DNA of 64,000 nucleotides from Rhizobium sp. BT03 (GCF_030053155.1 NZ_CP125643.1:372001-436000), one strand, 5' to 3'; shown: positions 1 through 9,838, counted from the stretch's first letter. Program-made: numbers and translations. The notes: generated by a model not told the origin, from the sequence alone.

Positions 1-514
1 GGGCAGACAGGGCTAGTTCTCGCATGAGCGTTCCCGCGCTCGATGCAAGATCAAGGGTCGGCTGAATTTGCAGATTTCCGCTGATCGTCCGATCGAGCAT
101 GCGAGAAAGCTTGTCACGCAAGGATTGCGTATCGATCGTCAATGACAGTTGAGATCTTATGCCATCTTGTCGGGCATTCAGCGGAGCATTTGCAACATGC
201 GGCGACTCTACCTGTTGCCCAGACCAATGAAAGACTGCATTCCCGGACGCCGGCAGGAAGACCGTTACGACGTCAACTGGGGAATCTATCATGACCGAGA
301 ACGCCCCTTCATGATGGGCATCCGCAACGCCAAAACCATCAAGGGAAATTCGACTGCAGCGAGAGTTAAGCGATCTACTGTCGTGTTGAGCAAGGTCAGA
401 GGACGCCAGGGGCGATGATATCAAAGGCAAAAGACGTTCGGGATCGGAGCCCTCGATAAAGTTGTCTTTCACTAAGGTCCCTTCATCGGGCTTGCTGAAC
501 AAACTTTCGGTCAT
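1..514 (-). CDS. AraC-family regulator, N-terminal part (cut by window edge)
   Basis: An uninterrupted minus-strand reading frame runs from an ATG at 512-514 off the left edge of the window, giving about 171 residues. An in-frame stop (TAG at 530-532) lies just upstream. The visible part looks like the ligand-binding half of an AraC regulator. Residues near the edge (RMLDRTISGNLQIQP, then DLASSAGTLMREL) follow the same pattern as the complete AraC protein at 35196-36161 (RRLGCRLNTPIRGSLDFSP, then DLSVGFGSLLVQL), which carries the HTH. The DNA-binding domain would lie outside the window, so the family call rests on similarity to that paralogue. It points away from the catabolic island and probably senses a compound related to the local pathway (inference). 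Confidence 0.7.
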   Translation of the reverse strand, partial: MTESLFSKPDEGTLVKDNFIEGSDPERLLPLISSPLASSDLAQHDSRSLNSRCSRISLDGFGVADAHHEGAFSVMIDSPVDVVTVFLPASGNAVFHWSGQQVESPHVANAPLNARQDGIRSQLSLTIDTQSLRDKLSRMLDRTISGNLQIQPTLDLASSAGTLMRELALSA

Positions 515-804
515 CCAATATAAACCTATCTATGAACACCAACTCGCACATGCCGGGACTAGTTTTCCAAACCTTCAAAGCTCGAGACCGGATGGCGTGC
601 GAGCGATTTTGATCGCGTACATGACCGATTCGGACCTTTGTGGAGGCCGGTTGAATCTCTCATTCCCTAGGCTTTCGTCATGGCGGATCATCACCAGCAC
701 CGACATCCACGTTCTCCCGCTCGAGATGGCCTCCTAGTTTTTCAGCGCTGCAGTTGGGAAGCCTCTAATGATGCGATGACTGGCTTCCACAAGCCTCGAA
801 CAGA

Positions 805-822
805 TTGACAGATTGTCTGATA
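805..822 (+). promoter_or_regulatory. Operator/promoter motif copy 1 (orphan)
   Basis: TTGACA (805-810) is fused to GATTGTC (811-817) and followed by TGATA, the same word found in front of the catabolic genes. A weak -10 candidate, TAATGC, lies 17 bases after TTGACA at 828-833. No gene start with a good ribosome-binding site follows; the first structure downstream is the 935-966 hairpin. Confidence 0.65.
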
Positions 823-934
823 TACGTTAATGCTATTCCTGATCAAAGGCAAGGCAGCATCAGGGAAATCTGCCACGGTTCTAGTGGAGTTCCCGCACGG
901 CAAATCAATCTAAAGATGCCTCCCAAGGCGAGGG

Positions 935-966
935 GTGACGGGCTGCTTTCGATCGCAGCCCGTCAC
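935..966 (+). terminator. 12-bp perfect hairpin downstream of orphan operator
   Basis: GTGACGGGCTGC (935-946) and GCAGCCCGTCAC (955-966) are perfectly complementary around an 8-base loop. There is no T-run after it, so it is not a classical intrinsic terminator. It may be the 3' structure of a short transcript started at the operator at 805. Confidence 0.4.
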
Positions 967-1556
967 GGGAAGGGTGGGAGTGCTATGAGTGGGAGAGAAC
1001 CTACGCCAACCGACCTTGGAGGCCGTTGAGTCGACACGGAGAAAAATGATTGTGCTGTAGGATGGCCCCACGATTTCGCCACACGCTGGTCCTCTTAACC
1101 TGCGCATCAGCATACTTCGGTTATGACGTATAAGAGAGGCACGCTCCAGGCTCAACACTCGGAGACGCAAAGACGTCGACGAGTTCTTTTGGCCTACTAA
1201 GCGAGGCGGTCGCGGCAAATATCAATGCGTAAGCCGCGCCTCGTCGCATTGAGTTGACTTTGCGCTCTTCTTAGCGGGTACGGACTCCGGGCGTCTGATT
1301 GGGCAAAAGAAGAGCTTAAGGACGAAACCTGATGATGGTCAAACAGCTTGTGCTGCCATAGGCGTGCTGTTGTCTGTGCCGCGCGAACGCGAAAAGCGCG
1401 ATCAAATCGGAACGTGGCGGCGAGAGAAGACTAACAGGAAAGACCACATCAAACTCAACCGGGTGTCGGAATACCGATGCTTACGGCATTGCGTGCATGA
1501 GGCCTCAAAATGACGCCGGTCTCGACATGTGTCCGCCGAAAATCGCAAAAAAGGAA

Positions 1557-1577
1557 TTGACAGATTGTCGGACAAAA
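1557..1577 (+). promoter_or_regulatory. Operator/promoter motif copy 2
   Basis: TTGACA (1557-1562) is followed by GATTGTC-G-GACAAAA (1563-1577). The inner TTGTC-G-GACAA is a perfect odd-centred palindrome, which helped define the operator. A possible -10 (TACTAT) is at 1582-1587. It precedes the leader peptide at 1643 and the SDR-like gene at 1711. Confidence 0.8.
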
Positions 1578-1642
1578 ATTTTACTATATCGCCCGCGCAT
1601 TGCTTGTTCGCGGGAGACGCAGCGACGGACCGGGAGTTATAA

Positions 1643-1714
1643 GTGCTAAACTTGGCCAAAAATGCACAAATTGTCGACCTTCTTAATCTGCCGGAAGCGG
1701 CGACCGGCGCGTGA
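1643..1714 (+). CDS. Short upstream leader peptide (23 aa), translationally coupled
   Basis: A GTG at 1643 sits seven bases after a GGGAG sequence (1632-1636) and opens a 23-codon frame ending in TGA at 1712-1714. That stop overlaps the GTG start of the SDR-like gene at 1711 as GTGA, the usual geometry of translational coupling. No family is recognised. It may be a true leader peptide, or the start of the downstream protein in an earlier, unshifted form of the gene. Confidence 0.4.
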   Translation: MLNLAKNAQIVDLLNLPEAATGA

Positions 1715-2460
1715 TACAAGCGTCTCTGACTCACAAGGCGTGTCATACTCCATCGACCGAGGTACTGGTTGAACGTGACAGTGACGCCAACATTTCTCCT
1801 GGGGAAAAAGTCTGTGTCTTGATAGGCGCGTCAAATCCTGTTGGTCTTTGTTTGGCGCGCTCATTTATAGAAAAAGGCTATCGGGTCGCCGTAGGCGACG
1901 CCAATCCCGCCGACTTCGCCTCCCTGGCTGAAGGCCAGGGAAACAATTTTTTACCGGTCAAAGTCAACCCGAACAGAGACGTTTACGTCAACTCAATGGC
2001 TGACCAGGTGTATTTGCGCTGGAGACGGGTCGACGTTCTGGTGAACATAGTTTTCCGCAGAAATGAAACAACCCAAACTGTAACGGGATCGCTATCCAGC
2101 GCGAATCTGGGGCTTGATGCCGTATCCAATCTAATCAGAGTTACAGGTGCCTTTAGCTCTCGACTTCAGGGCGCGGAGCTTGCCGTAGTGGACGTCGCAT
2201 GGTTCGAAGAGACGACCTCGCTGGAAGCAGAAGCCGTCCTTCAAGCGGCGTTGCGCACTACTACCTCCGCAATTGCTAGGCAATATTTCGGTTCCGGGCT
2301 GAGGATAAATGCTGTACACGCCAGCGATGTGAACTCTACGTCTTCAAGCGAAAATGACGTGCTTCGAACAGTGATCCACGCCGTGCAATTCCTGGCGAAT
2401 TCGGAACTGTCCGGAAAGCTGACAGGGAACGTGCTGGAGATCGATCCTCGGTGCAGATAG
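1711..2460 (+). CDS. SDR-fold protein lacking the catalytic Tyr/Lys
   Basis: The 249-residue protein has a short-chain dehydrogenase/reductase layout. A beta strand and glycine-rich turn (CVLIGASNPVG, about residues 35-45), a DVLVN strand, and GLRINAVHASDV near the end match the GIRVNAVAPG region of the family. At the position where SDRs carry YxxxK, the sequence reads EAVLQAALR, so both catalytic residues appear to be missing. Catalysis is therefore doubtful, and a binding or regulatory role is possible. It follows an operator copy at 1557 and overlaps a 23-codon leader, so it appears to belong to the regulon. The start is uncertain: the GTG at 1711 has no good ribosome-binding site of its own. 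Confidence 0.65.
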   Translation: MIQASLTHKACHTPSTEVLVERDSDANISPGEKVCVLIGASNPVGLCLARSFIEKGYRVAVGDANPADFASLAEGQGNNFLPVKVNPNRDVYVNSMADQVYLRWRRVDVLVNIVFRRNETTQTVTGSLSSANLGLDAVSNLIRVTGAFSSRLQGAELAVVDVAWFEETTSLEAEAVLQAALRTTTSAIARQYFGSGLRINAVHASDVNSTSSSENDVLRTVIHAVQFLANSELSGKLTGNVLEIDPRCR

Positions 2461-2671
2461 ATCCACTCCCACGTTCTGATCCGGCAAATCTGCAGGTATT
2501 AACCTTCCGTTAAGTTTCTCGAAAGACGCAATGGGTAAGAGGTCAAATCCTAACAACACGTAAAAAAGTTTCGATTGTTTTAGTGAAACTCTTATCCATG
2601 TTCGTTCAGGCTCAAACATTACTATTCCAAAAGCGAGGCCCCAGCACCGTTTGAGCCCTTTGGAGGTAAGT

Positions 2672-5185
2672 ATGTTCGTCGATCGCCTGTTATCCACCTT
2701 TACCATAAGAGCAAAGGTGTTATTGGTACTTGTACCCTTGATCCTGATATTGGCGGCAGTTGGTGGGGTCGGCTTAAAAGCAACTGGCTTGCTTCAGTCT
2801 CGTCTTCGGCTTTCAAATGAGGTTCTTCAGACCTTGAGCGGGTTTCGAAGTGTCGCGGAAAGCATGAACCGCTTTTTGGCGCAAAGCTCAACGGAGTACC
2901 GAGATGAGGCGCTGACAAGTTTAAACGGGCAGAGCGCAACCATGCAGTCGCTCCAGGAAGCGGCGGCAGGTAGCGGGAGCGAAACTGGTGCGCTCGAAAA
3001 CAGTGTATCGGCAATGTCCGTTATCTCGGGCAGCATCGGCCGCATGTGGTCTTTGCATAATGACGAGGAATCCGTTCGCAGCGACATTGTTTCCAACTTG
3101 TCGAAGATCAAGGAGGTCGGAGGCGCCCTTAAATTGGCTGCGGTTGATGTGCGCTCACAAGTACGCAATCAGGAGAACTCCGGGAAAACCATGCTCCGGG
3201 AGGCTACCCGCTCACTCGATACGGCATCAGTTATGCAACACATGGCGGAAGACTTGGTGAGCTTGCCGGACGGAGCGAAGCAGCCTCCGACTGTCGCCCA
3301 GCAAGGGCTTGTGATCAAAAAGTCGCTAAAAACAGTTAAGCGGGTAGTCTCGACTGCTGACGAGCAGGCCGTTACTAAAATTGAGAGGACTATCGCCAAG
3401 CTAATCGCCAACCCCGAATTTGTCGACCCTTCCACACGGCTTGCCGGCTCTGACCTACAGAGCTTTGCGACGAACCTGCGAGTGGATGCGATCCAGCACA
3501 TGATTGAAGGAACAAATGCGATCCGGGCGTTGGATAAAGCGTTGACGGATTCCGAAATGCTTGTTGCGACGGCGACAACGATCGGCCAGGACGCCGATTC
3601 GATCGAAATCGAAATCAATAACCTGTTCCGTACAGCCAACGCAGAGAATCAGCAGCGCCTCGTTGAGCAACTTACAAAATTGGCGCGTGACACCGTGGCA
3701 GTTGGAGGCGTTGCCAGCTCGATATCTGGCTTCGATAAAATGCAGGAAGATCTATTCGCCCAGGTGGATTCTATCCAAGAGAACACAGAGAAGCTGGTCA
3801 AGATAGCGGAAGCCCGCCAAGCGCAATATTCTGAGGCGGACAAAACCGGTCAGGAGATCTGGAAAAACCTCGTAACTTTTGCAGCAACTCAGGAAAACGA
3901 TGCTCGCAATGAAAGCAATCTTGCCCGCTTGCTGTCAACTATCGCCACAGTGTCCGGCGTCTTGGTAGCCTTGGCGGCTGGCGCCGGCCTGATGGCGACA
4001 CTTCGCGCCCCGATCGAACGGATCGCGAAGCGCATGCAAGAGCTGGCAAAGGGCGATCTTCGATCGCAGATTGTCGGACGTGACCGGAGAGACGAAATAG
4101 GTGAAATGGCTCGCGCACTCGAGGTTTTCCGTGAAAATGCTGTCTCGAAGATGGACATCGAGACACGAACGGAAGCCGATAGGAAAACCGTTGAACAGGA
4201 GCGGATGGATCGTGAACGCGAACGCGCTCAGATGGAGGAGGAGGTCGCAACTGCCGTCACCATTCTAGGAGAGGCGTTATCTCGATTGGCGCGTGGCGAC
4301 ATCTCTCAAGAAATTGACCGCCAATTCCATCCCAATCTTGAGCCGCTGAGGCGCGATTTCAATCACTCGCTTTCGATCCTGAGAGAGACAGTGTCTCATA
4401 TCGACGAGAATACCAATCAAATTCAATGGGGAACCAGCGAGCTTTTCAAAGCCTCAGATGATCTGTCGCGGCGAACTGAATTGCAAGCCGCCTCACTGGA
4501 GGAGGCTGCGGCCGCCGTCGAACAGGTGACGGTCACGGTCAGAAAATCATCCGAGAATGCCTATGAAACCCAGGCTTTCGTGTCCGTTGTTAAAGAACAC
4601 GCCGAGGGTGCGGCAACCATTGTGACCGATGCGATCAACGCAATGGGCAGAATAGAAGACGCGTCCCACAAGATCGGCCAAATCATTGGTTTGATCGATA
4701 CGATTGCGTTCCAGACAAATCTTTTGGCACTAAATGCTGGTGTCGAGGCGGCTCGTGCTGGAGATGCCGGAAAGGGTTTTGCAGTCGTAGCCCAGGAAGT
4801 GCGCGAACTTGCCCAGAAATCATCAGCTGCAGCCCGCGAGATTCGCCACCTGATTTCGGAATCCTCTTCGGAGGTGGCGATCGGCTCAGATTACGTGGGG
4901 AAAGCAGGTGAGGCGTTACACAACATAACGGCGTCGATCTTGAAGATTTCCGATCGGATTGATCAAATCGTCAATTCGAGCCGCGAGCAAGCGGCGTCCC
5001 TCGCCGAGATCAACAATAACGTCAATGTACTTGACCAGGGAACACAACAAAACGCTGCCATGGCCGAGCAGACAAATGCCGCGGCAAAGACTCTCTCGGA
5101 TCAGACTAACGAACTCAGCGAGCGGCTCGCTTCATTCAAATTGACCGAAGATAAGTCGACGCGTCGGGTTAGGTTAGTGGCGTAA
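2672..5185 (+). CDS. Methyl-accepting chemotaxis protein (MCP 1)
   Basis: ATG 2672 has GGAGG at 2662-2666 and gives 837 residues. One membrane helix lies near residues 15-36 and a second near 420-443. Between them is a helical periplasmic sensing domain of about 380 residues. After the second helix come a HAMP domain, a second HAMP-like stretch (ALSRLARGDISQEI) and the conserved signalling hairpin ([19 protein letters not shown], then [15 protein letters not shown]) near residues 675-716, which contacts CheA/CheW. There is no C-terminal CheR-tethering pentapeptide. The next gene is a periplasmic binding protein, which may present ligand to this receptor (inference). A paralogue is at 36454. 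Confidence 0.93.
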   Translation: MFVDRLLSTFTIRAKVLLVLVPLILILAAVGGVGLKATGLLQSRLRLSNEVLQTLSGFRSVAESMNRFLAQSSTEYRDEALTSLNGQSATMQSLQEAAAGSGSETGALENSVSAMSVISGSIGRMWSLHNDEESVRSDIVSNLSKIKEVGGALKLAAVDVRSQVRNQENSGKTMLREATRSLDTASVMQHMAEDLVSLPDGAKQPPTVAQQGLVIKKSLKTVKRVVSTADEQAVTKIERTIAKLIANPEFVDPSTRLAGSDLQSFATNLRVDAIQHMIEGTNAIRALDKALTDSEMLVATATTIGQDADSIEIEINNLFRTANAENQQRLVEQLTKLARDTVAVGGVASSISGFDKMQEDLFAQVDSIQENTEKLVKIAEARQAQYSEADKTGQEIWKNLVTFAATQENDARNESNLARLLSTIATVSGVLVALAAGAGLMATLRAPIERIAKRMQELAKGDLRSQIVGRDRRDEIGEMARALEVFRENAVSKMDIETRTEADRKTVEQERMDRERERAQMEEEVATAVTILGEALSRLARGDISQEIDRQFHPNLEPLRRDFNHSLSILRETVSHIDENTNQIQWGTSELFKASDDLSRRTELQAASLEEAAAAVEQVTVTVRKSSENAYETQAFVSVVKEHAEGAATIVTDAINAMGRIEDASHKIGQIIGLIDTIAFQTNLLALNAGVEAARAGDAGKGFAVVAQEVRELAQKSSAAAREIRHLISESSSEVAIGSDYVGKAGEALHNITASILKISDRIDQIVNSSREQAASLAEINNNVNVLDQGTQQNAAMAEQTNAAAKTLSDQTNELSERLASFKLTEDKSTRRVRLVA

Positions 5186-5369
5186 GCTACGCATCGAACG
5201 GGACTGCCACGCGTCGGATGGCCACTGTGATAGCGGCGTTCTACTGAAGGGAAATCCGCTTACGGAAGCGAAATCCGGCCATAGGCTCTTGGTCTCCCTT
5301 TCGCCGCCCGTCTGACTGTAAAAAACCCACCTAGAGCCGATCAACCTTCAAGAGATCAACTGCTTTGCA

Positions 5370-6569
5370 ATGCTCAGAGACACGAGAGGTATCAAATCCG
5401 TGCGCATACGTGAAATTACAAGAGCCATTATTCTAATCACCGGCTTGGTGATCCCTTCTGTAGCGGCCGCCGGTGGCCTTACGGAATTGCCGCGGGAGGA
5501 ACGAAAAACCTACGAGTTGCTCGATCCAAAGTTGCCTACAGGTGAATCTGTCTTCCGCACGTTTAAGGCACAGCGAGCACCGCCGTGGAAAATTGGGTAC
5601 GCATCGACATATGCTGACAATTCTTGGCGTGCGAGTATTCTTGATGAGTTCACAAACAAGATTGTTCCAGCTTTCAAGAAAGCGGGGCTGGTCTCCGAGT
5701 TCATCGTCACCCAGTCAAATCTTGAAGACGCTGTCCAGATCAGGCAGATGCGGCAGATGGTAGACGACGGCGTTGATGCAATTATTATCTGCTGTTCGAA
5801 CCTCACGGCGCTTAATCCTACGATAGAGTATGCGTATTCAAAAGGAGTGCCTGTGTTCTCGTACTCTGGTTACGTAACATCGCCGTTCGCCGTCAACGCA
5901 ACTGAGAACAACATGCAAGGCGGGTTTGAGGCGGCGAAGTGGCTCGCTGAAGAAATCGAAGGAAGTGGCAATGTGCTTCTCGTTTCGGGGATCTCCGGCT
6001 TTGCCTCCTCGGACAGCTTTGACGTCGGCGCAAAGAAGGCTCTGGAGTATTATCCCGAGATAAAGATCGTAGGTCATGTCGACGGGAAGTGGACAGACAA
6101 GGTCGCGCAGGCCGAGGTGCAAAAATTCCTTGCAGCGAATCCCGGTCGAATTGATGGTATTATCGTTCAGTCGGGAGCTGAGAATGGTGTTATCAACGCG
6201 GTGCGCCAGTCCGGGCGCGACATGATCCCAATCGTTCTAGGGGGCGAAGCTTCGGCAGCCTGTTACTGGCGACGGAACCCCGACTTCGTAAGCAAGAGTT
6301 TTCATTTCTGGCCGCCGCGCTCTGAGGCGGGTTTCGTATGGGACGTAATGATGCGAACTCTTGAGGGACAGGGCCCCAAAATTCAGACAATCCTGCGGCC
6401 AGCAATTCCCAGTACCATAGAGGATGTAATGGCGGATTTGCCAGCTGATTGCGATCCTAACTCTGAGGATTGGATCGAGCCGAAGAATACAGCTTGGTGG
6501 TCTGCCAGCGCTGCTGCTAAATATTTCGATAACCCAGCGGATCCGCTCTCCTGGAAGCCGGCCGATTGA
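5370..6569 (+). CDS. TorT-like periplasmic substrate-binding protein 1
   Basis: This 399-residue protein has an N-terminal signal peptide ending near residue 34 (PSVAAAGG). It has the two-lobed type I periplasmic-binding fold of the sugar/TorT group (PPWKIGYASTYADNSW, QMRQMVDDGVDAIIICCSN, VLLVSGISGFASSDSFDVG, VLGGEASAACYWRRNPDF). It is closely similar over its whole length to the protein at 19813-20982, sharing even the C-terminal DCDPNSEDWIEPKN-type stretch. No ATPase or permease gene is adjacent. It stands between an MCP and a GGDEF-EAL protein, which suggests a role in chemotactic or c-di-GMP signalling, or use of the transporter at 28598-32085. GTG 5400 is an alternative start. No operator copy lies in front. 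Confidence 0.88.
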   Translation: MLRDTRGIKSVRIREITRAIILITGLVIPSVAAAGGLTELPREERKTYELLDPKLPTGESVFRTFKAQRAPPWKIGYASTYADNSWRASILDEFTNKIVPAFKKAGLVSEFIVTQSNLEDAVQIRQMRQMVDDGVDAIIICCSNLTALNPTIEYAYSKGVPVFSYSGYVTSPFAVNATENNMQGGFEAAKWLAEEIEGSGNVLLVSGISGFASSDSFDVGAKKALEYYPEIKIVGHVDGKWTDKVAQAEVQKFLAANPGRIDGIIVQSGAENGVINAVRQSGRDMIPIVLGGEASAACYWRRNPDFVSKSFHFWPPRSEAGFVWDVMMRTLEGQGPKIQTILRPAIPSTIEDVMADLPADCDPNSEDWIEPKNTAWWSASAAAKYFDNPADPLSWKPAD

Positions 6570-7000
6570 AGATCGCATGCGGGGTCTGTGTGGAATGCGG
6601 TGCCTTCATGATCGGCTCTCGTGCAAGGTAGGCTGCGCTAAGGAATGACAGTTCAAATTGGGAAATGCCCGGGTCGCCTCAGGAGACATGAGACAAGCGA
6701 TCCGGTTCCAACGAACATATTTGCTCCGCGGTAGCATTCTTACTCCGGCCCTCCTCTCGCCAAACGGGACAACATACTCATTGCGCCTTTCAATCTACGT
6801 GCTGCCGCGAAGGTTGTTGCTTCGAATGTGAAAGCAAAGTTCATTTCCGACCGCACTATCCGGCTCAGGCCGACGCGCGGTTCGACGCCTTACTGACATA
6901 TCTGCATCAATTTGTTGCTCGAATGATTTGGGTGGCGTTCCCGGAATTCCTGATCGGATGGATGATGCATCTGTCTTGGCCCTCGGTAAGGAGCTTCACG
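6570..7000. other. Intergenic region before GGDEF-EAL gene 1
   Basis: No gene or copy of the operator motif was seen. An in-frame ATG at 6923 could lengthen the next gene, but TAAGGAG at 6987-6993 supports the start at 7001. Confidence 0.5.
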
Positions 7001-9559
7001 ATGAATTCGACTTTACAACCGCTTTGGCAACGCTCCTTTTTTCAGAAAAGGCGCAATCGCCGGAGAGACGAAGCGCTGCATCATGATACCTCAGCCGACC
7101 GAGGAGCGCTGCTTGAAGCATTGATCGGCGTGTTGCCCCTCCCAATTTTCTTCAAAGATCTGCACGGTCGCTATGTCGGTTGCAACAAGGTTTTCGAAGA
7201 TCTCCTCGGTCGCTCGCGCGACGAGATCATCGGGAATACAGATTTTGATCTCAGTTCAACGCAACTGGCGGAAATTTATTCTATTGAAGAGAAAGGCCTT
7301 CTTGAAAGGGGTGGAGCCCAAGTCTCCGAGCGTAAGATCGCTCTCGCAAACGGCGCCATCCTGGATGTTGTCTGCAACAAGGCAGTTTTCAGAGGTCACG
7401 ACGACGAGCCCGCGGGTCTGATTGGCGTTATCATCGACATAACCGAACACAAGTTGGCGGAGCAGGAACTCAAAAACGCTCTCGAACTAGCCCAAGGGAT
7501 CGTCACCGCTATTCCAGACGTTCTGTTTGAGGTCGACGAGGATGGGCGATATCTTCAGGTCTGGACCAGAAATCCCGAACTACTAGCCCAGCAGCGGGAA
7601 ATGCTACTGGGTAGGACGGTCGACCAAGTTCTTGCGCCTGATCAAGCGGCTATTGCAATGGAGGCGCTTCGAACTGCAAGCAGTGAAGGAGTTGCCTACG
7701 GTCGATGCATTAGCGTATCCTTGCCAAACGGCGAGACCCGATGGTTCGAGTTGTCGGTGGCTAGACGACCAAGCGCCGATCCTGACGCCGCCACCACGCT
7801 CCTGGCATTTTCGCGTGATGTCACGGAACGAAGGCAGGCGGAAGACGCCATCAACTCCGTGCGGACGCAATTGCTAAGTGTGCTGCAAACCATTCCTGAC
7901 ATGGTTTGGGTAAAGAATGTCGATGGCGTACACCTGTTGTGCAATCATGCATTTGAGCGGCTGACCGGGAAATCGGAGGCGGAGGTCGTTGGAAAAACGG
8001 ACCTTGAATTGTTCGGGGCTGAGAGAGCTCACATTTCCGGAAAATCTGATGAGGCCACGATCGAAGCCGGTGGCATACTTATCGACGAGAATTGGGTGGT
8101 TTCCCCGGAGAACGGTCAGTCCATTCTTCTCGAAACACGTAAACTTGCGGTCCTCGGCGCCGGGGGAGAGGTTACAGGAGTCCTCGGGGTCTCTCGCGAT
8201 GTCACGGAACTGAACGCCTCGCGGGAAAAAATCAGGCAAATGGCCTTTTACGATCCGGTGACTTCTTTGCCGAACCGCTTGCTGTTTAACGAGCGATTGC
8301 AAAAGGTCGTCAGTGACGCGTCGTCTCAACGTCGGCGGACAGGGGTAATGCTGATTGACATCGACCATTTCAAAGTCGTGAACGATACGATGGGTCACCC
8401 TGTGGGTGATCAACTACTCTGCCAGGTCGCTACCCGGCTTAAGAAATCTGTCCGCGATCTCGACACGGTTGCGCGTCTCGGCGGCGACGAGTTCGCGATT
8501 CTGTTGCCGGAAATCCAGACAACCGACGATCTCGATTGGGTTGCGTGCTCGATCCTCGAGAGATTCAAGGAATCTTTCCTATTGGATGGCAAGGAAGTCT
8601 ACGTGTCATGCAGTGTAGGCATCGCGATCTCGCCCGACGACAGCACAGATGTCAACGATCTGGTGAAATACGCCGACTCTGCGATGTATCTTGCCAAACG
8701 CTCGGGGAGAAACAGTTTTCGCTTTTATTCGAAGGATTTGACTGTGGGCGTGGAGGAGCGCATGCAGTTGGAATCTGAATTGCGCCGCGCTATCGAGCGC
8801 GAAGAATTGGAGCTGCACTACCAGCCCAAGGTGCTTCTGGACAGCGGCGTAATGATAGGATCGGAAGCGTTGTTGAGATGGCCTCATCCCGAGATGGGCA
8901 TGATTCCGCCGGTTCGATTCATTCCGGTCGCTGAGGATACCGGGCTGATCGTTGAACTCGGGCGATGGGTGCTGCGTGAAGCGTGCAAGACGGCGAAGGA
9001 GCTGAACGCCGATTGCCACCACCTGCACAAGATTGCAGTCAACCTTTCGGGTAAGCAATTCCAATGCTCACGGTTGGTAAACGAGATCGCTGCAATCCTC
9101 GGTGAAACCGGTTGCCGCGCGGAATGGATCGAAATCGAAATCACGGAGAGTCTGCTTCTCGATCGGAAGGGCGAGACCCTGCAGACGCTTCTTAAGCTGC
9201 GTCAAATGGGATTTTCGATTGCTATCGATGATTTTGGCACCGGTTACTCGGCGCTCAACTATCTAGCCCGCTTCCCGATCGACACGCTGAAGATCGATCG
9301 GTCATTCATAAATAGCTCGGACAAAAGGAACGAAGAATTGGTCAAAGCGATTCTGTCCATTGCACAATGTCTTGGGCAGGACGTGGTGGCGGAAGGTGTT
9401 GAGACCGCCGAGCAGGCAGCATTTCTCGCAGCGAACGGATGCGGTTCGGCGCAAGGCTTCTTTTACAGCAAGGCCCTGCCGAAGATGGAATTGATCGCTC
9501 TTTGGGTGCGCGCGTCCGCCACCGGCTTCGTTTCAGATCGTTACGCCGCTTCGCGATGA
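7001..9559 (+). CDS. PAS(x3)-GGDEF-EAL cyclic-di-GMP enzyme 1
   Basis: ATG 7001 follows TAAGGAG and gives 852 residues with no signal peptide or clear membrane helix. Three PAS domains occupy about residues 40-400; a repeated IPD(V/M)-type start marks domains 2 and 3. A GGDEF domain follows with an intact RLGGDEFAIL motif near residue 490. The EAL domain begins with SEALLRW near residue 620 and keeps EITESLL, AIDDFGTGYS and DTLKIDRSF, so both diguanylate cyclase and phosphodiesterase sites look intact. It probably converts a PAS-sensed signal (redox, flavin or ligand) into c-di-GMP changes. The protein at 38891 has the same architecture and high sequence similarity. Confidence 0.93.
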   Translation: MNSTLQPLWQRSFFQKRRNRRRDEALHHDTSADRGALLEALIGVLPLPIFFKDLHGRYVGCNKVFEDLLGRSRDEIIGNTDFDLSSTQLAEIYSIEEKGLLERGGAQVSERKIALANGAILDVVCNKAVFRGHDDEPAGLIGVIIDITEHKLAEQELKNALELAQGIVTAIPDVLFEVDEDGRYLQVWTRNPELLAQQREMLLGRTVDQVLAPDQAAIAMEALRTASSEGVAYGRCISVSLPNGETRWFELSVARRPSADPDAATTLLAFSRDVTERRQAEDAINSVRTQLLSVLQTIPDMVWVKNVDGVHLLCNHAFERLTGKSEAEVVGKTDLELFGAERAHISGKSDEATIEAGGILIDENWVVSPENGQSILLETRKLAVLGAGGEVTGVLGVSRDVTELNASREKIRQMAFYDPVTSLPNRLLFNERLQKVVSDASSQRRRTGVMLIDIDHFKVVNDTMGHPVGDQLLCQVATRLKKSVRDLDTVARLGGDEFAILLPEIQTTDDLDWVACSILERFKESFLLDGKEVYVSCSVGIAISPDDSTDVNDLVKYADSAMYLAKRSGRNSFRFYSKDLTVGVEERMQLESELRRAIEREELELHYQPKVLLDSGVMIGSEALLRWPHPEMGMIPPVRFIPVAEDTGLIVELGRWVLREACKTAKELNADCHHLHKIAVNLSGKQFQCSRLVNEIAAILGETGCRAEWIEIEITESLLLDRKGETLQTLLKLRQMGFSIAIDDFGTGYSALNYLARFPIDTLKIDRSFINSSDKRNEELVKAILSIAQCLGQDVVAEGVETAEQAAFLAANGCGSAQGFFYSKALPKMELIALWVRASATGFVSDRYAASR

Positions 9560-9838
9560 TGAGCGCGAATAAGGGAAAATGTCACCTGTCTGATGGACGG
9601 TGATGCGGTGCGCGCTGTGAGACAACTCAACTTGAGCCTCGTCAATCTCTGAATGTCTGCGGTTTTTCGCGGAACAGGGGGCAACGCTGGGTCAACGACC
9701 ATGCGTTGTGCGGCCCCGCGAGCCGCATTCTCGAATGCTCTGCTCCTACTGCGCGGCATTCGGTAGGCCGGGGAAAACGCGGTACACCGGCTCCTAAAGC
9801 AAGGCAGTCGCTCTCGATATGGCTTTCTTCAAAAATAT
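9560..9838. other. Intergenic region
   Basis: Sequence between the GGDEF-EAL stop and the operator at 9839. No gene-like frame or recognisable element was seen. Confidence 0.5.

Larger units (their letters stand above)
515..1642. other. Non-coding stretch with one orphan operator and hairpin
   Basis: No convincing protein gene is seen between the AraC start and the leader of the SDR-like gene. The frames that stay open have no recognisable domain. The stretch holds an orphan copy of the island's operator at 805-817, a 12-bp perfect inverted repeat at 935-966, and the operator/promoter of the SDR-like gene at 1557-1577. A further weak inverted repeat (GCTCTTCTT at 1264-1272, AAGAAGAGC at 1307-1315) is present. 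Confidence 0.5.

Noticed and set aside
149-418. Open plus-strand frame of 89 codons near the left edge
   Set aside because: It is antisense to the AraC-type frame, which continues off the window and has the family pattern.
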